Shown in pieces: positions 44,438 to 52,709 of a DNA stretch of 64,000 bases. Each line of letters opens with the position of its first letter. Positions within the stretch are counted from its first letter, which is position 1. The translations under genes were made by a program, and so were the position numbers. Source of the stretch: Butyricicoccus sp. (GTDB taxonomy: Bacteria; Bacillota; Clostridia; Oscillospirales; Butyricicoccaceae); the NCBI GenBank assembly GCA_017886875.1, contig JAGHIZ010000024.1:1-64000 (forward strand), given 5' to 3'. Below the pieces are notes generated by a model. That model made no database searches. It worked only from the letters and a program-made list of their open reading frames with translations, and was not told the origin of the DNA.

Positions 44438-44997
44438 TTTTCATTTCCTCTTTCTGGTCTAGCATCACCTGTCACCCAGTATTCTTCGATAATTACACCG
44501 TTTATATCATGTATCAATTCATTAAAACTCTTTTCAGTCATATCAGTGAAATATCTTCCGTTTCTCTCACCTTCAAAAGTGCCATACTTAAAAGAAGTAT
44601 ATATAACTCCATTGTCTTTCAACGCTATTACCATATTTTTTATCACATTTTTTAAATCGTTTCTTGCAAGATGAAGTATAGATGAGCATGCCCATATGGC
44701 ATCGTATTTATTTTGCTCTTTAAAATCCTCAAAATATATATTTTTCACTTCAATGCCTGTGTATTCCGTCGCAATCTTGCAAAGCTCTTTAGAACCGTCT
44801 ATTGCATCTACTTGATACCCTATTGAAATAAAATACTTTGTATCTCTACCTGAGCCACAACCAAAATCTAAAATCATTGCCCCGCTATATAATTTGCTTA
44901 TGAATTTATCTTGTATATCTGTAAATTCAACATTTACTGTATCATTAACAAACTTTTCAGCATTAGTATTATAATAATCTATTGTACTATTTTTCAT
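44407..44997 (-). CDS. Class I SAM-dependent methyltransferase (TehB/UbiE-like)
   Basis: A 196-aa enzyme with ILDFGCGSGRDTKYF (motif I), VDAIDGSKELCKIA (motif II), DAIWACSSILHL (motif IV region) and VIYTSFKYG. No DPPY/NPPY motif is present, so a DNA base methyltransferase is unlikely; small-molecule or protein methylation is more likely. The ATG at 44997 follows GGAGATTAA. It is the first gene of a two-gene unit with the PLD-helicase (31-base overlap). Confidence 0.82.
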   Translation of the reverse strand: MKNSTIDYYNTNAEKFVNDTVNVEFTDIQDKFISKLYSGAMILDFGCGSGRDTKYFISIGYQVDAIDGSKELCKIATEYTGIEVKNIYFEDFKEQNKYDAIWACSSILHLARNDLKNVIKNMVIALKDNGVIYTSFKYGTFEGERNGRYFTDMTEKSFNELIHDINGVIIEEYWVTGDARPERGNEKWLNLILRKE

Positions 44998-45047
44998 TTT
45001 TAATCTCCAAATTATGTTATTATTTTTATTATAACACAGCATAAATT

Positions 45048-45077
45048 AAAGGGGCAATGAATAAACACTGCCCCTTT
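45048..45077. terminator. Intrinsic terminator
   Basis: AAAGGGGCA pairs with TGCCCCTTT around an ATGAATAAACA-type loop, with T-rich DNA on both sides. Confidence 0.8.
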
Positions 45078-45106
45078 AGTATTTAATTATAGAACTTAAA
45101 ATAACC

Positions 45107-45150
45107 CCTAAAGTAGTTCGGTTTTATTTACCGTTTTCTGCTTTAGGGGC
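45107..45150 (-). terminator. Hairpin after the SLH-domain gene
   Basis: CCCCTAAAGTAG pairs with CTGCTTTAGGGG around a 20-base loop. On the minus strand it lies just after the SLH gene stop and is followed by TTATTTT. Confidence 0.65.
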
Positions 45151-45160
45151 TTTGATTTAA

Positions 45161-45817
45161 CTATCTTAAAATTATATATCCTCCATCAGCTAAATTACAA
45201 ACGATTTTCGCTACTTCCGCACGGGTTATACTTTTCTGCGGATTAAAATTATTATTGTTATCACCAACCATTATTCCTAAATTAGCCATTGCACAAGCAG
45301 CTTGTCTATAATTGTTTATAGTACCATCATCCCATGTAATAGAATCAATGTCATTAAAATGATATTTCCAACCATTTTGTTCTAATCCCATAAGATTAAA
45401 TAACGCTACTGCAAAATCCTCTCTATTAGCCGGTGCTGTTGGACTAAACCAAGTATAATCATATTGAGCCTGTGCAGGCTGTGAATAATTGCCTCCCATT
45501 GCTATACCTACATTCACTACTGCATCATAATACCATGAGCCAAAAGGAACATCTTGCCATCCTTCAGCATAAAACGCATATTCTAATTTTTTACCAAATA
45601 ACCTGTATAAAATCATCGCACTTTCAGCTCTTGTCAAAGCTTTATCAGGTGAGAAATTACCTTTTTCATCACCTATAAGTATTCCCCCATCAGATGCACG
45701 TTGAACGGCATCATAATACCAGCTTCCCGCTTTTACGTCTGGAAAGTATAAAGCATTAGCAGCGGGTACGCTTGATATAATCCCCAAACAAGCAATTAAA
45801 CATACCAATTTTTTCAC
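45161..45817 (-). CDS. Small secreted SLH-domain protein
   Basis: A 218-aa exported protein: a signal peptide (MKKLVCLIACLGIISSVPAANA) followed by about three SLH repeats (FPDVKAGSWYYDAVQRASDGGI, GNFSPDKALTRAESAMILYRLFG; then QDVPFGSWYYDAVVN; then NNFNPQKSITRAEVAKIVCNL). SLH domains bind pyruvylated cell-wall polymers. No further domain is present, so it is a bare anchor or adaptor. Its own hairpin follows. Its place amid defence-type genes is probably accidental. Confidence 0.88.
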   Translation of the reverse strand: MKKLVCLIACLGIISSVPAANALYFPDVKAGSWYYDAVQRASDGGILIGDEKGNFSPDKALTRAESAMILYRLFGKKLEYAFYAEGWQDVPFGSWYYDAVVNVGIAMGGNYSQPAQAQYDYTWFSPTAPANREDFAVALFNLMGLEQNGWKYHFNDIDSITWDDGTINNYRQAACAMANLGIMVGDNNNNFNPQKSITRAEVAKIVCNLADGGYIILR

Positions 45818-45902
45818 ATCAATCCACGCCCTTCTACCTCAAAATGTATATACAATATATGGCTACATTATATAACAAATAATCCTTATAGTCTATATAT
45901 AA

Positions 45903-47570
45903 TCATCTAAGGACTGGATTTACTGCTATGCCACCAACCGTTAATAAATCCCACATACTTTTTTCTTCTTTATATTGATTTTCCTTATAGCCCCAGAATA
46001 GTATTGCTATAAATCCTGCTACAAGCCCTAACCACCATGCTTTACTCCAACACAGTATAACCGGTATAATAGAAAGCCAATTCCAGATATAAAGAATAAA
46101 ATTTGATTGTGTTCTATGATTTAAGTGCTTTTTAGCCTTTTTTATATTTTCAGGGGTTAATGCTTCTATCGCATCAATATATTTTTGTTTTTCTTGTGTT
46201 CGACCTCTTTCTTTTATATATTCTATACATTCTTTTTTCTTTTGTTCGCTATCTGCTTGTACTCCAATTAACAAAGAATTTAGAATATTTCTATCTTCAT
46301 ATGACCATATTTGGTCTATTCTATCATCTATCTTTTTTATAAATTCATCTTTGACCTGTGGAGTATAGTCATATTCTGATTTGCATATTTCATCTTTCAG
46401 TTGTCTGCATTGTTTTTCATTTTTATACTCCAATTTGGAGCACTTTGAATATAAATCTTCAAAATCTAAACTCGCCTTTTGTTTTTGTTCTCTGGTTTCA
46501 TAGGTAACATCATTAAAAGTTCTTGCTTCAATGTCTTTTTGCTTTAAATACTCATTTACTTGATCTAAATAATCAAGCTTTTTAATATCGTATTTACTCA
46601 TAAACTTCAGAAGTTCATTTTTCAATATTTTCGCATTTTCTTCATTATCACATGGATATTTATTTATAATACCTTGCAACTCATTTTTTAGTATCTCGCT
46701 TACATCTAAATATAGTAACATTGCAAGTTTTACTATATTTTGCCTTTCATTTGGAAATCTATCTGCCAAATAAATGTAATATTCTGTATTGCTAGGGTCT
46801 GTACACAATAACTTGTATGCCATCTTGCAAGATAATTCATCATTATTTTGTGTTTTCTTTAAATTTTCAAAAATTCTTTGTGCCTCAGCTTTTGAAACAT
46901 TTGAAATAGGCTCAAATGGACACGCATTTTCTGCCATTAATTTTTTCTCAACAAAGTTGAATAACAAAACTTCAATATCATACTTGAGAGCTGACGGCAA
47001 TTTATCTCTATATTCCAAAAATAATTTATTTCTCTTAGATGAGGCATCAGCAGATGATAACCCTTTACCCGCTATATTAACTATATCATGTGCTGTACCA
47101 GTCACCATATTTATGGCTCCAGCCTTTACGGCACCCTTTACGGCACCACCTATACCAAAGCCTCCACCATAAAATTTTGTTCTACTTTCTTTTCTCAATC
47201 TGCGATACTGGTCTTGTTTTTTCTGGTCCTCATCAATTTCCTCTATTAAATCACAATATTCATCAAAAATTTTTATAAATAGGGAATTATTCTCTATAGA
47301 CGAATTTAAAACCTCTTCCGTTATGTCATATATTTCATAAACCGAAAAAATTTTTATTATATCATTGGCTACATATTCTATACCTTTTTCCCACAAACCA
47401 TAGCCGTAATCATATAAATTTTTCCAATTCTTAACAGCTTCAGCATAAAAAGGCTCAAAGTCTTTCATTGTTTTTTTCGCTAGCATTTTAAAATCATTTC
47501 TTAAAGATGCGTCATTAATTATCTCATACTTTAGACAATACTCTTCTCCAAATAACTTTAATTCTACCAT
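45903..47570 (-). CDS. Unrecognised 555-aa protein with glycine-rich loop and C-terminal membrane helices
   Basis: I do not recognise this protein. From the ATG at 47570 (after GTGAGGGATAT) it has a helical N-terminus, a glycine-rich amphipathic stretch FYGGGFGIGGAVKGAVKAGA (about 145-165), a long middle rich in Lys and Glu with predicted coiled-coil character (about 200-500), and two hydrophobic helices near the end (about 505-540). It could be a tail-anchored membrane protein with a large cytoplasmic part. A 71-aa membrane protein lies 10 bases upstream, so they may form a complex. Confidence 0.7.
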   Translation of the reverse strand: MVELKLFGEEYCLKYEIINDASLRNDFKMLAKKTMKDFEPFYAEAVKNWKNLYDYGYGLWEKGIEYVANDIIKIFSVYEIYDITEEVLNSSIENNSLFIKIFDEYCDLIEEIDEDQKKQDQYRRLRKESRTKFYGGGFGIGGAVKGAVKAGAINMVTGTAHDIVNIAGKGLSSADASSKRNKLFLEYRDKLPSALKYDIEVLLFNFVEKKLMAENACPFEPISNVSKAEAQRIFENLKKTQNNDELSCKMAYKLLCTDPSNTEYYIYLADRFPNERQNIVKLAMLLYLDVSEILKNELQGIINKYPCDNEENAKILKNELLKFMSKYDIKKLDYLDQVNEYLKQKDIEARTFNDVTYETREQKQKASLDFEDLYSKCSKLEYKNEKQCRQLKDEICKSEYDYTPQVKDEFIKKIDDRIDQIWSYEDRNILNSLLIGVQADSEQKKKECIEYIKERGRTQEKQKYIDAIEALTPENIKKAKKHLNHRTQSNFILYIWNWLSIIPVILCWSKAWWLGLVAGFIAILFWGYKENQYKEEKSMWDLLTVGGIAVNPVLR

Positions 47571-47580
47571 TTTATATCCC

Positions 47581-47796
47581 TCACTTTTTATTTTTAGACA
47601 TTGCATATACCAAAAAGCCTATAACTGGAATAACTATGAACCAGTATGACATAATTAAAGCAGTTATTATTGTTCCTACTATAGCAATGCCTATTATTTC
47701 ACTTAAACAGCCGCCCTTAAAATACATAACAGAAAATATGCTGTGATAAATATACCATACAACAATGCAGCTAATAGCCCACAACACATAAATCAT
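47581..47796 (-). CDS. Small membrane protein, 71 aa
   Basis: Two hydrophobic stretches, VLWAISCIVVWYIYHSIFSV and IIGIAIVGTIITALIMSYWFIVIP, make up most of the protein, ending SKNKK. No family is recognised. It starts at 47796 after an AGGAGT-type site and ends ten bases before the 555-aa protein start. A shared operon and membrane location suggest a functional pair. Confidence 0.65.
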   Translation of the reverse strand: MIYVLWAISCIVVWYIYHSIFSVMYFKGGCLSEIIGIAIVGTIITALIMSYWFIVIPVIGFLVYAMSKNKK

Positions 47797-47914
47797 TTAT
47801 TCACCCACTCCTATTTAATTTAATAATACTTATAGATATTATTTTATAATACCTATTGTAATTTGTTACATGCTAATTGTCAAGATATCCTATTATCTAA
47901 AGGCAGGTGTTAAC

Positions 47915-48247
47915 ATGTATAATGAAATAAATGTTGGAGAAAGAATAAAATATTTTCGTACAAAAAGCGGTTTAAGCCAAGAAAGTTTAGCTTTGCAGGC
48001 AGAAATAAATCCTGCATTTCTTGGTCATTTAGAGCGTGGTCTGAAAAACCCAACCATTAAAACTCTAGAAAAAATAACTTGTGCGTTAGGCATTTCACTA
48101 GCAGAGTTTTTTGAACCAAATACAGAAACTACAGATGAAAAACAAGCTGCACTTACACACATATATAATCAAATTAAAGATTTACCTTTAGAAAGCGTTA
48201 ATAAAATAAGCATTATCTTGCAAAATGTGCTAACTCTTGAAAAATAA
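47915..48247 (+). CDS. Xre-family regulator
   Basis: A 110-aa protein with a complete HTH_3 domain (ERIKYFRTKSGLSQESLALQAEINPAFLGHLERGLKNPTIKTLEKITCALGISLAEFF) and a 45-residue helical tail. The ATG at 47915 follows GCAGGTG. It is divergent from the 71-aa protein and precedes the amidoligase operon, from which a terminator separates it. It probably controls the element or that operon. Confidence 0.88.
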   Translation: MYNEINVGERIKYFRTKSGLSQESLALQAEINPAFLGHLERGLKNPTIKTLEKITCALGISLAEFFEPNTETTDEKQAALTHIYNQIKDLPLESVNKISIILQNVLTLEK

Positions 48248-48290
48248 AATCTGATTCACTCCTACTCTCCAACTACATACTATATATATG

Positions 48291-48325
48291 AAGCCACAAG
48301 GAAGTACACCTTGTGGCTATTTTTA
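48291..48325 (+). terminator. Intrinsic terminator between Xre and the amidoligase operon
   Basis: AGCCACAAGG pairs with CCTTGTGGCT around AAGTACA, followed by ATTTTTAT. Confidence 0.85.
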
Positions 48326-48350
48326 TATCTCTATAAGGAGTGATTTTAAA

Positions 48351-48641
48351 ATGTTCAACAATCCATATTACATCACAAAAGGTATATCTAAAAATATACC
48401 ACCATGGCTTATAAACCTTATGTGGTTTATGATTCATCAAATGGAAGTTGAAAGCAAAGACTATTTGCAGGTCTTTGAGCTTGAAAAGCAACCAGATGGA
48501 AAACAATACATCTGCCACAAACAAGAACAGCCATCATACAAGTATGAAATATGCTTAGAATGTAAAACCGCTGTAAACGCTAAAATCTTTGTGATTGATG
48601 ACCAAACCCATAGCACAATGCTGCTAGCCGAAGAATATTAA
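48351..48641 (+). CDS. DUF960 family protein
   Basis: A 96-aa soluble protein of the DUF960 family, recognised from MFNNPYYITKGI near the start, DYLQVFEL in the middle and IFVIDDQTHSTMLLAEEY at the end. The function is unknown; the family is common in Firmicute phages, plasmids and integrative elements. The ATG at 48351 follows AAGGAGTG. It is first in the operon, 14 bases before the amidoligase gene. Confidence 0.88.
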   Translation: MFNNPYYITKGISKNIPPWLINLMWFMIHQMEVESKDYLQVFELEKQPDGKQYICHKQEQPSYKYEICLECKTAVNAKIFVIDDQTHSTMLLAEEY

Positions 48642-48655
48642 GGAGGAGCTAAAAA

Positions 48656-49747
48656 ATGCGAGAAACTTTTATTTGTAACAACTGTGGCGTTGAATTTAGC
48701 CTTGATGACGTTATTTATGTAGGTGATGACCTATTATGCCCTGATTGTGCCGACAATTTAACAACTACCTGTGAACATTGTCATGAGTATGTGTATATTG
48801 AGGACACAATAACCGATGGAAATGTAACTTTATGCAGAGATTGTTATTCAAATTCTTATTATACCTGTGAAAATTGTGAAACTATAATTCATACAGACAA
48901 TACTTACTATGCAAATGATGATCCCGACCGTCCTCTGTGCTATAACTGCTGGCAAAGCCATAGAAACACCATTCATGAGTATAATTATGTACCAGATAAC
49001 TTGATTTTTCACGGCAAAGGCAATAGATATTTGGGCGTAGAGCTTGAAATTGATGACGGCGGAACAGATAACGATAACGCTCAGGCATTGCTTGAAGTTG
49101 CAAACGATAGAGCAGAAAACCTATATATTAAAACCGATGGCAGTTTAAACGAGGGATTAGAGCTTGTCACTCACCCTATGACACTTGAATATCATATAAA
49201 CGATATGCCTTGGGCTGATATTTTATATGAAGCTAAAAGTCTTGGCTATCTTAGTCATAGCTCCGAAACTTGCGGCTTGCATGTACATATTTCAAGAACA
49301 GCTTTTGGCTCAACATACGCAGCACAAGAAGAATGTATAGCCCGACTTGTATTCTTTGTAGAAAAATTCTGGCCTGAACTTCTAAGGTTTAGCCGCAGAA
49401 CAAAAAGCCAGCTTAATCGTTGGGCAGCTCGCTATGGCATGAAGCTCTGTCCTAAAGAGCAAATCGACCATGCTAAAAATTCATGTGCCGGCAGATATAC
49501 AGCCGTAAATCTGACAAACAGCGAAACCGTAGAGCTTCGCCTGTTTAGAGGCACACTAAAACTCAATACTTTAATAGCTACTTTGCAGTTTGTAAATCAT
49601 CTTTGTGAGGTAGCTATTTCTTTATCTGACCAAGAGCTTACGGAAATGAGCTGGTTTGATTTCCTCGATATGATTTCTGAACAAGAGCTTATTCAGTATC
49701 TTAAAGAACGTCGTTTATATGTAAATGAACCAGTAGAACAACAATAG
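48656..49747 (+). CDS. Amidoligase-family enzyme with N-terminal zinc ribbons
   Basis: A 363-aa protein. The first 105 residues hold three pairs of CxxC motifs (CNNC/CPDC, CEHC/CRDC, CENC/CYNC), a LIM-like zinc array for protein or nucleic-acid contact. The rest is an Amidoligase_2 domain of the glutamine-synthetase/GCS fold: RYLGVELEIDDGG, KTDGSLNEGLELVTHPM, CGLHVHISR and SETVELRLFRGTL, which place the acidic and histidine residues for Mg-ATP. Such enzymes are predicted to form amide bonds on peptides or small molecules. The next gene encodes a glutamine amidotransferase (11-base gap), suggesting that ammonia from glutamine is used. Confidence 0.88.
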   Translation: MRETFICNNCGVEFSLDDVIYVGDDLLCPDCADNLTTTCEHCHEYVYIEDTITDGNVTLCRDCYSNSYYTCENCETIIHTDNTYYANDDPDRPLCYNCWQSHRNTIHEYNYVPDNLIFHGKGNRYLGVELEIDDGGTDNDNAQALLEVANDRAENLYIKTDGSLNEGLELVTHPMTLEYHINDMPWADILYEAKSLGYLSHSSETCGLHVHISRTAFGSTYAAQEECIARLVFFVEKFWPELLRFSRRTKSQLNRWAARYGMKLCPKEQIDHAKNSCAGRYTAVNLTNSETVELRLFRGTLKLNTLIATLQFVNHLCEVAISLSDQELTEMSWFDFLDMISEQELIQYLKERRLYVNEPVEQQ

Positions 49748-49758
49748 GAGGATAATTT

Positions 49759-50691
49759 ATGTGCAGTTTATTTGGTCTTATCGATTTTAATAATGCATTG
49801 ACCGCAAAAAAGAAAAACAAAATTTTAAACACACTTGCAACCGTATGCGAATGTCGTGGTACAGATGCAACTGGAATAGCTTATAACCTAGGCGGAAAGC
49901 TCAAAATTTATAAACGCCCTGTTCCAGCTCACAAACTTGATATCTGTGTGCCCGATAGTGTAAAAACCATTATGGGGCATACGAGAATGACTACTCAAGG
50001 CGATGCAAAGCATAACCAGAATAATCACCCGTTTTCTGGGTACGCTGACGGGAAACATTTTGCCTTTGCACATAACGGCATCATTTGGAACGATTTGGAG
50101 TTAAGAATAACCGAAAAGTTGCCAATTACTGATATTGAAACAGACAGTTATATAGCTGTACAACTTATAGAAAAAGAAAATGCCCTTGACTTTAACAGCC
50201 TCAAAAGCATGGCTGAAAAGGTCAAGGGTTCTTTTGTGTTTACAGTGTTAGATAGTGATAATTCTATTTGGTTTGTTAAAGGCGATAACCCGCTGAGCAT
50301 ATTTTACTATGATGGTTTTCTGATTTATGCATCGACAACCGAAATACTAAACAGAAGCATAAAGCATTTAAAACTCGGCAAGCCTAAAAAAGTTCATGTG
50401 CCATCTGAAGGCGATATTCTTCATATTAGTTCTAGCGGGCAGATAGAAAGCGGCTTCTTTACCCCTGACTTTAGCGGGTTTTTCAACAGCTATAATCTAT
50501 ACAATTTCGGCATGTGTTATAGCACGAATTCTTATGATGAGCTTATATCGGTTGCAAGCTCAATGGGTATAAGCCCTGATGAAATTATGGCACTTATGGA
50601 TTACGGCTGTGAGCGTGATGAAATCGAGGAGCTTTTGTATGACCCATCACTATTACATGAAATTGCTGCCGAACTGCTTTACGCCTACTAA
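49759..50691 (+). CDS. Class II glutamine amidotransferase
   Basis: A 310-aa protein with an N-terminal GATase-II domain. The nucleophile is Cys2 after Met removal (MCSLFGL). Further motifs: RGTDATG (about 34-40), GHTRMTTQGD, AHNGII, and ETDSYIAV for glutamine binding. The C-terminal 80 residues (FGMCYSTNSYDELISVASSMGISPDEIMALMDYG) match nothing I know. It releases ammonia from glutamine and, standing beside the amidoligase, may supply it. It is not GlmS or Asn synthetase, as no isomerase or synthetase domain follows. Confidence 0.88.
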   Translation: MCSLFGLIDFNNALTAKKKNKILNTLATVCECRGTDATGIAYNLGGKLKIYKRPVPAHKLDICVPDSVKTIMGHTRMTTQGDAKHNQNNHPFSGYADGKHFAFAHNGIIWNDLELRITEKLPITDIETDSYIAVQLIEKENALDFNSLKSMAEKVKGSFVFTVLDSDNSIWFVKGDNPLSIFYYDGFLIYASTTEILNRSIKHLKLGKPKKVHVPSEGDILHISSSGQIESGFFTPDFSGFFNSYNLYNFGMCYSTNSYDELISVASSMGISPDEIMALMDYGCERDEIEELLYDPSLLHEIAAELLYAY

Positions 50692-50709
50692 TAGAAAGGA
50701 GTTGTATAA

Positions 50710-50802
50710 ATGTTGCAATTAAAAGAGATATTTCGGGTCGTTGGTGTGTTGGTTGATTTGATAATCGAGGTGGTTGAAAGCTCTAGCAAAAAGGGCAAGT
50801 AA
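50710..50802 (+). CDS. 30-aa amphipathic peptide at the end of the amidoligase operon
   Basis: Reads MLQLKEIFRVVGVLVDLIIE, then VVESSSKKGK and a stop. A strong AAAGGAG site lies six bases or so before the ATG, at the same spacing as its neighbours. The middle forms a hydrophobic helix and the tail is Ser/Lys-rich. It is the last reading frame before a strong terminator, 18 bases after the amidotransferase. It could be a peptide modified by the amidoligase, a small membrane protein or a toxin. Real translation is likely but unproven. Confidence 0.6.
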   Translation: MLQLKEIFRVVGVLVDLIIEVVESSSKKGK

Positions 50803-50810
50803 TTGTTAAA

Positions 50811-50847
50811 GCCGTCTGGAAAATACACCATTCCAGACGGCAATATT
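50811..50847. terminator. Intrinsic terminator after the amidoligase operon
   Basis: GCCGTCTGGAA pairs perfectly with TTCCAGACGGC around AATACACCA, followed by AATATTTTA. It also serves the convergent 581-aa gene. Confidence 0.88.
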
Positions 50848-52593
50848 TTAGATTTTATCCAAATCAGGAATTAACCATAAGCAATCACTAAATTTAACTA
50901 TTGCAGAAAAAATTTTTGAATACATTTGTATACCTGCTATTTCAACATACTGCCTAACTATTTCATCTTCTATAATATCTTTTGCATATTTAAGACTCTT
51001 AAACTTTGTTTTTCCATTAATATTTTTACTGTATATGGATATAGCATGTGATTTTAACTTTTCATCAGCATTAAAATTCTTTATTATCTCTTTTAGTACA
51101 TCCGGATTTTTTTCAATTTGTTCAATTATAAGCCTTTTAACTTTTAGTGTATCACCAACAATATCAATAGAATTTGAAATTCTATGTTTGTCTGACGGTC
51201 TAAATTCATACATATGTATCATATTTTTAGACCATGCTTCTTTCAAACAAATATCAAACAAGCCATATAAACTCTTACATTTATTTTCATCATTATTCCA
51301 ACCAGATACTGGAGTATAACCAGTCAAAAGCCAGAAAAATTCTGTGCTTAGTTCCCAATAATCTGGTGCATATTCCTGTAGCAAATTTTTCTTAATAATA
51401 TTATATTCTTTAGGACTATACTTATCCTTGTTGTATGGTATTAAAGCATATTTGTTGCAAAGTTCTTCTGCACATAGTGTTATATCGAAAATTTGATCTA
51501 TAAATTCTTTAGAATACAGTAGCCTTAATGCTTTAAAAATGCCTTTTGTTTTAATATCATTTGTAAAATCAGATGCTTGTGCTTCAAACACAATTCTAAA
51601 AGCGTTTAATATTTCTCCAATTTTGAATTTGCCAATTTTATATTCAAATTCCATCAATTCCTTTTGCATATCTGGGGCAATAAAACTTGCATAACAAATA
51701 TTAAGCATTTTTTCCATATCATAATCACTTATTTGTATATTATGATTATTTTTTAAAATTTCCAATATGTAGTGAGGAGAAAAATAAAAATAATTTTCTT
51801 CATATAACCCTACTTCACTTGTCGCATTTAAGATAGCATCCATCATTCTATAATTGCTATAAATCGAATTTTTATCTTTTTTAAGCTTGCTTTTATTTCT
51901 CTTTATGCTTTTATAAAATTTTTCTAAACTGAACTCTTTATCTCGATAACATGTTAGTGCCAAAAAAATATATAACGGTATTACTAGCTTTAAAAAATGT
52001 TCATCTCCTATTCTATTAAATCCGCTTTTTATATTACTCATTTGATTTTCATTGCAAATACCCTCTTTGCTCAAACTCTTCAATATTATTTTTATAGCAT
52101 TTGAAATTTCGTTTTCTTTATTGCCAGTAATTTCAAATCTTACTTTATTATAGATATGACTATGAAGTTTTTTACGTATTCTAAACAGCTCTAACATAGA
52201 AACATATCTCATATGAATAGCATTTCCAAATGATTTATAGCTCTTCTCTGTACTTTGCCAGTTGTCAAAATCAGGAATTTCCAAAACTTTTCCAGTATCA
52301 TCAAAAAGTAACCCAGTATCTCCAACTGTATATGAGAGCAACTGCATTAAATCTTGGACTTTTTCTATTGGCTCAATACCACAGGTTTTTGTTTCTTTCC
52401 ATATTTTGCCTTGATTGTTATCAATTTCATGCTCTAATAAATCACAACAATCCCATATTATAGTGAACCTATTAGTACAATCTACATTATACTTGGCACA
52501 AGTTTCAATAACCCCTTTTTTGAATAATAATAATTCTCGTTCTTTTTCTTCTGAGTACTTTAATTTTTCAAATGATGGTACTGGATCAAACAT
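50848..52593 (-). CDS. Unrecognised 581-aa protein (inverted cargo gene)
   Basis: I do not recognise this protein. It is helical, Lys/Glu-rich and has no signal peptide or clear membrane segment. Two overlapping R-x5-H strings occur at LFRIRKKLHSH (Arg138-His144, Arg140-His146), the pattern of HEPN RNases, but such strings also occur by chance. It is the only minus-strand gene between the Xre gene and the terminator before the integrase, sits in its own A+T-rich DNA, and interrupts two plus-strand modules. An AGGAGC site precedes the ATG. Phage defence or abortive infection is a reasonable guess for such cargo, not a finding. Confidence 0.75.
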   Translation of the reverse strand: MFDPVPSFEKLKYSEEKERELLLFKKGVIETCAKYNVDCTNRFTIIWDCCDLLEHEIDNNQGKIWKETKTCGIEPIEKVQDLMQLLSYTVGDTGLLFDDTGKVLEIPDFDNWQSTEKSYKSFGNAIHMRYVSMLELFRIRKKLHSHIYNKVRFEITGNKENEISNAIKIILKSLSKEGICNENQMSNIKSGFNRIGDEHFLKLVIPLYIFLALTCYRDKEFSLEKFYKSIKRNKSKLKKDKNSIYSNYRMMDAILNATSEVGLYEENYFYFSPHYILEILKNNHNIQISDYDMEKMLNICYASFIAPDMQKELMEFEYKIGKFKIGEILNAFRIVFEAQASDFTNDIKTKGIFKALRLLYSKEFIDQIFDITLCAEELCNKYALIPYNKDKYSPKEYNIIKKNLLQEYAPDYWELSTEFFWLLTGYTPVSGWNNDENKCKSLYGLFDICLKEAWSKNMIHMYEFRPSDKHRISNSIDIVGDTLKVKRLIIEQIEKNPDVLKEIIKNFNADEKLKSHAISIYSKNINGKTKFKSLKYAKDIIEDEIVRQYVEIAGIQMYSKIFSAIVKFSDCLWLIPDLDKI

Positions 52594-52709
52594 ATCTATC
52601 GCTCCTTTTTAAAAAATTTTTCTGAAAAATGATCAATTTTTGAAAGTATGATTCAATACGATTTTGCTCTACAATATTCTTAAACACTTTATAAAGGAGC
52701 TGACCTAAA

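Noticed and set aside
41984..44997. Classical restriction-modification system
   Set aside because: The methyltransferase has no DPPY/NPPY motif and no specificity subunit is present.
48656..50691. Asparagine synthetase or GlmS
   Set aside because: The amidotransferase is not fused to a synthetase or isomerase domain; its partner is an amidoligase.
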